Below are positions 45,401-49,440 of a stretch of DNA of 49,440 nucleotides, piece by piece. Both the position numbers and the translations under genes were made by a program. Position 1 is the first letter of the stretch. Every line of letters begins with the position of its first letter. The DNA is from Corynebacterium urealyticum (GTDB taxonomy: Bacteria > Actinomycetota > Actinomycetes > Mycobacteriales > Mycobacteriaceae), in the NCBI GenBank assembly GCA_020741275.1, contig DYZK01000067.1, forward strand, positions 1-49,440, given 5' to 3'. The notes under the pieces are model-generated. The model was not told the DNA's origin. It did not search any database and saw only the letters and a list, made by a program, of their open reading frames with translations.

Positions 45401-46105
45401 GAGTACATCTCCTCCGGTGAGGCAAAGTGGGGTCAGAAGTCCAACCTGGTCATGCTCCTGCCGCACGGCTACGAGGGCCAGGGCCCGGACCACTCCTCCG
45501 CACGCATCGAGCGTTTCCTGCAGATGTCCGCGGAGGGCTCCTGGACTGTGGCTCAGCCGACTACCCCGGCGAACTACTTCCACCTGCTGCGCCGCCACGC
45601 GCTGGGCTCCCTGACCCGCCCGCTGATCGTCTTCACTCCGAAGTCGATGCTGCGCAACAAGGCCGCGGTGTCCGCTGTTGAGGACTTCACGGATACGAAG
45701 AAGTTCACCTCGGTGATCGACGACCCGAACCAGAACGGCGTGAACAAGGACATCAAGACCGTCCTGATGTGCTCCGGCAAGATCTACTACGAGCTGGAGA
45801 AGAAGCGCCAGAAGGATGGCCGCGACGACGTCGCCATCATCCGTCTGGAGATGCTGCACCCGCTGCCTTTCAACCGCATCCGCGACGCTCTGTCCAACTA
45901 CCCGAACGCCGAGTTCCGCTGGGTACAGGACGAGCCGGCCAACCAGGGTCCGTGGCCGTTCATCGCGCTGGAGCTGCCTGAGTACCTGCCGGGTATCCAG
46001 CTGAAGCGCGTGTCCCGTCGCCCGCAGTCCTCCACCGCAACTGGTGTGGCTAAGGTCCACCAGCTCGAGGAGAAGGCACTTCTCGAGGAGGCCTTCGCCG
46101 ACTAG
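42407..46105 (+). CDS. odhA: 2-Oxoglutarate dehydrogenase, fused E1-E2-type subunit (OdhA)
   Basis: TCA-cycle enzyme turning 2-oxoglutarate into succinyl-CoA. In corynebacteria OdhA carries an E2-like succinyltransferase domain and works in a mixed complex with AceF and Lpd. GTG 42407 follows GAGGCGAGGA. The 1232 residues start with the conserved [16 protein letters not shown] segment and a Ser/Ala/Thr linker. The acyltransferase domain follows (catalytic YDHRIIQG near 321), without a lipoyl domain. E1 begins near 380, with the ThDP-binding [14 protein letters not shown] and [13 protein letters not shown] near 655-695 and [11 protein letters not shown] before it. Control by OdhI is known in the genus. 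It ends in a strong terminator. Confidence 0.97.
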   Translation: MSSANFGQNEWLVDQMYQQYKKDPESVDPEWRKYFEKNGDTAGSSAGADNGAATSTQSAPAASAGAATATSGRRGGLRGDADERVIEAYDAIPKRVAPPEPKHPVEAPEAGEQVLRGAARAIAKNMDASLSIPTATTVRDMPAKLMFENRAIINQQLLARGGGKISFTHIIGWALVRAVQAHPDMNLNYKVVDNKPTVVTPEHINLGLAIDMNNKDGSRSLVVAAIKETEKMNFSEFVDAYEDIVARARVGKLTMDDFQGVTISLTNPGGIGTRHSVPRLTNGQGAIIGVGAMDYPAEFQGTSVDRLGEMGIGKLVTITSTYDHRIIQGAESGEFLRTMSRLLINDSFWDEIFQAMHVPYAPIRWSQDLPNTGVDKSTRVAQLIEAYRSRGHLIADIDPLHWVQPGLPVPDHSDLNIESHGLTLWDFDRTFNVGGFNGRETMTLREVLDTLRKAYTRKVGYEYAHVMDKDERLWLQQHVEGGQPKFSSAEQKYILQKLNSAEAFENFLQTKYIGQKRFSLEGAETLIPLMDAAIDRAADSKLNEVVIGMAHRGRLNVLANIVGKPYSQIFTEFEGNIDPGSAGGSGDVKYHLGAEGTYIQMFGDNEIDITLTANPSHLEAVNPVMEGISRAKQDLLTEKYGEEAKGSVMPILLHGDAAFTGLGIVQETINLSKLNAYSVGGTVHVIVNNQIGFTTTPDSGRSTYYATDLAKGFDAPVFHVNGDDPEAVVWVAQLAVDYRNRFGKDVFIDLVSYRRRGHNEADDPSMTQPLMYDIINELPTSREQYTEALIGRGDISEEEAKRAAQDFHDQLETVFNQVREAEKDAPPAEQTGITGSQELPHGLDTSISKDLVRQIGDKFYETPEWFNAHRRVKPLIKRRKEMSENGNIDWAFGELLALGSLAAEGKLIRLVGEDSLRGTFTQRHAVLFDNEDFDRYSPLQSLAEDTGNGGRFEAYNSALTEYAGLGFEYGYSVANTDALTLWEAQFGDFANGGQTVIDEYISSGEAKWGQKSNLVMLLPHGYEGQGPDHSSARIERFLQMSAEGSWTVAQPTTPANYFHLLRRHALGSLTRPLIVFTPKSMLRNKAAVSAVEDFTDTKKFTSVIDDPNQNGVNKDIKTVLMCSGKIYYELEKKRQKDGRDDVAIIRLEMLHPLPFNRIRDALSNYPNAEFRWVQDEPANQGPWPFIALELPEYLPGIQLKRVSRRPQSSTATGVAKVHQLEEKALLEEAFAD

Positions 46106-46121
46106 TCGGCAGATTGCCCCC

Positions 46122-46160
46122 ATGCTCCCCCAGCCACATGGCTGGGGGAGCATTTTTCTT
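46122..46160 (+). terminator. Intrinsic terminator of odhA
   Basis: Perfect 14-bp arms atgctcccccagcc (46122-46135) and complement (46140-46153), 4-nt loop ACAT, then TTTTCTT; 16 nt after the odhA stop. Confidence 0.92.
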
Positions 46161-46247
46161 ATGACTCGAAGCCCTCTTTACGCCGCTGCTTTTCTAGCCA
46201 AGCCCGCCACACCCCCGGGCGAGGGCGCGAGCTCTGCCCCCCCACGC

Positions 46248-46895
46248 CTAGTTGACGTATTCTTCGGCCGCTGCGGTCGCACGCAGCTTCTCGGTGGACA
46301 CCCCTCCGGCGACGTTATTCGCCGCACGCAGTCCATAACGGTCAGGCTGCGGCTTGGCCCACAGGGCGACGATGTTCTGTGGCAGAGTGTCGTCCTCGCA
46401 GATTACGGCGGCCCCGGGGTTGGTGGCCGTCAGCTCCGAAGGCAGCGCCGAGAGCATCGTGGAGTGCGTGATATCCCGCCACTTCGCACGGTCGGGCTTC
46501 TCCTCCGCTGCATACGTCTCCCGTAGCTCCCTGCCCTTCGTCGGGTCGAGGGCATCCAGCAGCTCGCCGACGCAGCCGAAGGTCATGCTGATCTTGCCCT
46601 CGCGCAGCTGGTTAATTCTTTGTTCGGCGGGTATCTGCGTCGTGGAGACCTCAGGGGGGTCCTCGCTGATGTCCTCGAACTGCTCGACGTACTCCTGCGC
46701 TAGTGGCTCGATGAGCTCTTCCGCCATGCGTGGCCCACCATGGGTTCCTGTGCCCGCGTCCGGCACCCCGATCAGGATTTGATCCGTATCCGAGCAGGAC
46801 GTCAGCGGTGCCGCCAGTGCCAGCGCAAGTCCAGCCGCCACCACACGCTTTCTTTTCGGGGTGCGCCCAGCATCGGCGTTGCGCGGAAGAAACAC
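46248..46895 (-). CDS. Putative lipoprotein of unknown function
   Basis: A 215-residue secreted protein with a type II signal: basic start (RTPKRKR), hydrophobic VVAAGLALALAAP and lipobox L-T-S-C, so the mature N-terminus would be lipidated Cys34. The mature part begins DTDQILIGVPDAGTGTHGG, resembling the first strand of solute-binding proteins, and has a second Cys pair (FGCVGELL and VICEDD) that may form a disulfide. Only about 180 residues long, it is shorter than normal binding proteins and no transporter gene adjoins it. ATG 46895 gives 16 polar residues before the hydrophobic core; a later start is possible. Confidence 0.7.
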   Translation of the reverse strand: MFLPRNADAGRTPKRKRVVAAGLALALAAPLTSCSDTDQILIGVPDAGTGTHGGPRMAEELIEPLAQEYVEQFEDISEDPPEVSTTQIPAEQRINQLREGKISMTFGCVGELLDALDPTKGRELRETYAAEEKPDRAKWRDITHSTMLSALPSELTATNPGAAVICEDDTLPQNIVALWAKPQPDRYGLRAANNVAGGVSTEKLRATAAAEEYVN

Positions 46896-47028
46896 GGCTT
46901 GCAGCTCTCCTTGGGGTGGGTTTCACGGCCTTGAGGGTTCGCAGCAAAAGTGTGGCTGCGAGGAACGCTCCTCATCCTATCGCGGGCCCGGCACTCGACC
47001 GGGCATCGTGGCTCCGTGGGTACTCAAG

Positions 47029-47034
47029 TATTCT
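47029..47034 (+). promoter_or_regulatory. -10 hexamer TATTCT for a probable leaderless transcript
   Basis: TATTCT ends 8 nt before ATG 47043 and there is no Shine-Dalgarno sequence, suggesting transcription starts at the ATG of the PRC/MgtE-N/CBS gene. This decides for ATG 47043 over the longer frame from 46950. Confidence 0.5.
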
Positions 47035-47042
47035 TGTTTTTC

Positions 47043-48356
47043 ATGACAGAAACTCGCGTTTATGCAGGCCGGTTGGCCGGAATGATGCTGATGGGCCCCT
47101 ACGGGGACTCCATCGGCCGAGTGCGAGACGTGGTGGTCACTATCTACCAGCACCGCAGCCACGTCCTGGGGTTGGTCATCGCCCTGCCCAATAAGCGCCA
47201 AATCTTTCTTCCGATGCTTCGCGTGGCCAGCATCAACCCCTCGGAGGTGATGGCGACCTCCAGCTCAGTGAATTTAAAGCCCTTCCAGTCCCGCTCCGGC
47301 GAGATCAGTATTCAGCACGAGCTGGTCGGTTCGAAGGTACACACCGACGATCCCGAGCACGCCGAACTGCATGGCCAGGCGCTCGAGATCGTGGATGTGG
47401 AGCTGAAGCAGTCCCGGACCAGGGACTGGGAGGTCAGCCGGGTCGCGGTGGCTCAGCGCGGCCGCCTCGGCCGCCTGGGAAAGGTCGCGGTGGTGCCGCT
47501 ATCGCGCGTCCAGGGCCTGAGCGCGAGCGGGACGGGGCCTGCGGACAGCAACGCGGAGCTACTGGCATCCTTCCAAGAAATGCACGCCGCAGACATCGCT
47601 ATCGCGCTGAACGACCTGCCAGAAGAACAACAAACCAGGCTAGCCCGGGAGATTCCGAACGAGCGCCTCGCGGATGTCGTCGCGGAGCTGCCGGAAGACT
47701 CCCGCATCGCGATCCTCAATCAGCTCGGGGTGGAACGCGCAGCCGAGGTTCTGGAGGAGATGGAACCGGATGATGCCGCGGATGCGCTCGCCGAGCTTCC
47801 GACCGGCACCTCGGACGTACTCCTTGAACTCATGGACCCTGAGGACTCCGCGCCAGTGCGTCGCCTGATGAGCTTCTCTGCGGACACGGTCGGTGGCGTG
47901 ATGACCTCCGAGGCGATCATCCTCACCCCACAGGCGACGGTTGCTGAGGCGTTGGCGCACGCCCGCAACCCCGATGTGTCCAGTTCCTTGAGTTCCCTGG
48001 TGTTCGTGGTGCGTCCGCCCCAGTCCACCCCCACGGGGCACTACCTGGGCTGCGTGCACCTACAAAAGCTACTGCGCCATCCGCCCGCCACCCTGGTCAG
48101 CGAGCTGCTCGACCTCGACCTACCAGCCCTGTCCGTGACAGATAGTCACGAGACCGCGGCGCGCTTTTTCGCGACGTACAACCTGGTCTGCGCGCCCGTT
48201 GTCGACGAGGGCAACCACCTACTCGGCGTACTCGCCGTCGACGACCTGTTAGACGCCTTGCTGCCGGAAGATTGGCGCGACCAGGACTGGCGCGTCGACA
48301 ACGAAGCACAGAAGGAACCACAGACGTCCTTGCAGGAAGGTGCCGCGGATGCCTAA
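47043..48356 (+). CDS. PRC-barrel / MgtE N-domain / CBS protein without transporter domain
   Basis: A 437-residue soluble protein. The N-terminal PRC-barrel-like fold (about 5-75) begins VYAGRLAGMMLMGPYGDSIGR. Next comes an MgtE intracellular N-domain of alpha-helical repeats (about 185-290: LNDLPEEQQTRLAREIP, VVAELPEDSRIAIL, LEEMEPDDAADALAELP). A CBS pair follows (about 290-410: VGGVMTSEAIILTPQATVAE and LPALSVTDSHETAARFF). In MgtE these cytosolic parts sense Mg2+ and gate a membrane channel; that channel is absent here. It overlaps the DUF1003 membrane-protein gene by 8 bp, which could supply the membrane partner. A Mg2+-sensing role is inference. Confidence 0.87.
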   Translation: MTETRVYAGRLAGMMLMGPYGDSIGRVRDVVVTIYQHRSHVLGLVIALPNKRQIFLPMLRVASINPSEVMATSSSVNLKPFQSRSGEISIQHELVGSKVHTDDPEHAELHGQALEIVDVELKQSRTRDWEVSRVAVAQRGRLGRLGKVAVVPLSRVQGLSASGTGPADSNAELLASFQEMHAADIAIALNDLPEEQQTRLAREIPNERLADVVAELPEDSRIAILNQLGVERAAEVLEEMEPDDAADALAELPTGTSDVLLELMDPEDSAPVRRLMSFSADTVGGVMTSEAIILTPQATVAEALAHARNPDVSSSLSSLVFVVRPPQSTPTGHYLGCVHLQKLLRHPPATLVSELLDLDLPALSVTDSHETAARFFATYNLVCAPVVDEGNHLLGVLAVDDLLDALLPEDWRDQDWRVDNEAQKEPQTSLQEGAADA

Positions 48357-48915
48357 GAACTACAACCAGCCCGCCCTCGACACCCCGGTCACCGGGCCGC
48401 GCCGCTCGCTGTTTTCTCTCAATGGCGACGCTGTCGGCGCGGGTGCGGAGAAGGTGGCTCGCTTCCTGGGCACCGGCAAGTACCTCGCCTGGCAGACCCT
48501 CATCGTGGTGGTGTGGATCTGCCTCAACGTCGGTGGCATGTGGTGGAACTGGGACCCGTACCCCTTCATCCTGCTCAACCTGGCCTTCTCCACGCAGGCG
48601 GCCTACGCTGCACCTCTGATTCTGCTGGCGCAGAACCGTCAGGACGACCGCGACCGTTTGGCGCTGAACGAGGATCGGCGCCGCGCTGAGGAAACCAAGG
48701 CCGACACGGAGTTTCTGGCGCGGGAGCTGGCGGGCGTGCGCATCGCGGTGGGCGAAACGGTCACCCGCGACTATCTGCGCCGCGAGCTCGACGAGCTCTC
48801 AGAGCTGATGCGCCGCATTGAGGATAAGCTCGAGGATCGCGCCCATGACGAGGACGAGCGCGAGACGGCGGATGGTGCTCGAACCGCCAGCGAGTCCCCG
48901 CGCGGCGAGGCCTAG
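48349..48915 (+). CDS. DUF1003 membrane protein
   Basis: A 188-residue protein with two hydrophobic helices around residues 44-64 and 71-91, separated by the DUF1003 hallmark WDPYPFILLNLAFSTQAAYAAPLILLAQNRQ (about 64-94, quoted in part: DPYPFILLNL). A charged, coiled C-terminal domain (about 95-165, rich in Asp, Glu, Arg) follows. ATG 48349 has AGGAAGG 8 nt upstream and lies inside the end of the CBS-protein gene (8-bp overlap), so translation is coupled. Function of DUF1003 proteins is not established. The steady pairing with MgtE-N/CBS proteins in actinobacteria hints at ion homeostasis. Confidence 0.87.
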   Translation: MPKNYNQPALDTPVTGPRRSLFSLNGDAVGAGAEKVARFLGTGKYLAWQTLIVVVWICLNVGGMWWNWDPYPFILLNLAFSTQAAYAAPLILLAQNRQDDRDRLALNEDRRRAEETKADTEFLARELAGVRIAVGETVTRDYLRRELDELSELMRRIEDKLEDRAHDEDERETADGARTASESPRGEA

Positions 48916-49066
48916 CGGGCCTGCGGCGAGCAGCTTGACGGGACCCGAGGTTGAATAAAGCGGCGGTCCCCAAGGTACAGTGGCTTATTGGCTTGAGGGT
49001 CAGTTTTTGTGACCCAGACCCTCGAAAAACACTTATAGGTAAAGAAGCAGATTTAAGGCGATGCCC
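48916..49066 (+). promoter_or_regulatory. Promoter and leader region of mrp
   Basis: A TTGAAT (48951-48956) and TACAGT (48976-48981), 19 bp apart, could be the -35/-10. The leader then holds two mutually exclusive hairpins: gggtca/tgaccc (48997-49002 and 49010-49015, loop gtttttg) and gagggtc/gaccctc (48995-49001 and 49017-49023). AAGG at 49055-49058 is the ribosome-binding site. No run of T follows, so it is not a standard terminator. Confidence 0.35.
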
Positions 49067-49440
49067 ATGGTTCAAGAATCTGATATTCGCAACGCATTGT
49101 CGAAGGTCGAGGATCCCGAGCTGAACCGCTCGATCACCGAACTCGGCATGGTGAAGTCCATCGACATCGACGGCGCCGACGTCGCCGTCGAAATCTACCT
49201 CACCATCGCGGGTTGCCCGATGAAGTCCCACCTCACGGAGGAGACGAGGAAGGCCGCGGAGAGCGTGGCTGGCGTCGAGAATGTCACCGTCACCACCGAC
49301 GTGATGAGCGACGAACAGCGACGAGAGGTCCGCAAGATCGTCCGCGGCGATGCCGCCGACCCGGTAATCCCGTTCGCGCAGCCGGACTCCACGACCCGCG
49401 TCTACGCCGTGGCCTCCGGCAAGGGTGGTGTGGGCAAGTA
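49067..49440 (+). CDS. mrp: Mrp/NBP35-family iron-sulfur carrier ATPase (partial, 3' end outside window)
   Basis: Fe-S cluster carrier/assembly ATPase. The 124 codons visible give the whole N-terminal MIP18/DUF59 domain (about 1-85: ALSKVEDPELNRSITELGMV, AGCPMK with its reactive Cys, and VTTDVMSDEQR). The deviant Walker A of the P-loop ATPase begins at the end (VYAVASGKGGVGK). The gene is cut by the right edge. ATG 49067 lies 8 nt after AAGG; ATG 49061 (two residues longer) is too close to it. Mrp follows the MgtE-N/CBS-DUF1003 pair. Confidence 0.92.
   Translation, partial: MVQESDIRNALSKVEDPELNRSITELGMVKSIDIDGADVAVEIYLTIAGCPMKSHLTEETRKAAESVAGVENVTVTTDVMSDEQRREVRKIVRGDAADPVIPFAQPDSTTRVYAVASGKGGVGK

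Noticed and set aside
42290..46153. A 1287-codon open frame on the minus strand opposite odhA
   Set aside because: It is a shadow of odhA caused by high GC and strong codon bias. Its product has no domain and is Val/Leu/Arg/Asp-biased, as antisense frames are; odhA is certain.

Overview
The window is a GC-rich, gene-dense piece of an actinobacterial chromosome, most likely a Corynebacterium. The clues are a 2-oxoglutarate dehydrogenase fused to an E2-type acyltransferase domain (OdhA), the argS-lysA-hom-thrB run, and the rho-prfA-prmC-sua5-wecA-atpI-atpB run. -10 hexamers of the TANNNT type also sit only 8-10 nt before several start codons, as in leaderless corynebacterial transcripts. I cannot name the species; GC content and gene content would fit a lipophilic species of the C. 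jeikeium/C. urealyticum kind, but that is a guess. I see no insertion sequence, prophage, CRISPR array, rRNA gene or riboswitch; there is one tRNA.

Layout. 1-7.3 kb, minus strand: a translation, termination and energy block in the order rho, prfA (RF1), prmC (RF1 glutamine methylase), sua5 (t6A synthesis), wecA-like (first lipid-linked step of cell-wall polymer synthesis), an AtpI-like membrane protein, and atpB (cut by the window edge). 7.9-14.9 kb: an acyl-CoA synthetase followed by molybdenum-cofactor genes (moaA, moeA, mobA on plus; moaD and mog on minus; a MoeB-rhodanese fusion on plus). moeA is interrupted by an in-frame TAG, and no molybdoenzyme gene is present. 14.9-20.4 kb, minus: thrB, hom, lysA, argS (aspartate-family amino acids and arginyl-tRNA synthesis). 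tRNA-Arg(CCG) lies at 20.5 kb.

20.6-28.9 kb, minus: a tight four-gene unit encoding a SNF2-type helicase, a SWIM zinc-finger protein, an Mre11/SbcD-like metallophosphoesterase and an SMC/Rad50-like ATPase. The ATPase has a beta-rich insert where a zinc hook would be. This is the best candidate here for a poorly described DNA-processing system. 29.2-32.0 kb, plus: putP (Na+/proline symporter), a secreted HNH-type nuclease preceded by a perfect dyad, and a small membrane protein. 32.2-38.5 kb: the DEAD-box helicase deaD (minus), an amino-acid permease (plus), a FAD-dependent amine-oxidase-like protein (minus) and an acidic protein of unknown function (minus).

38.7-46.1 kb, plus: a single-chain double ABC exporter with one degenerate and one canonical ATP site, then odhA ending in a strong terminator. 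46.2-49.4 kb: a lipoprotein (minus), a PRC-barrel/MgtE-N/CBS protein translationally overlapped with a DUF1003 membrane protein, and the start of mrp (Fe-S carrier ATPase), cut by the window end. Start codons were chosen from ribosome-binding sites and -10 positions; several are earlier or later than the longest possible frame, as noted in the entries.
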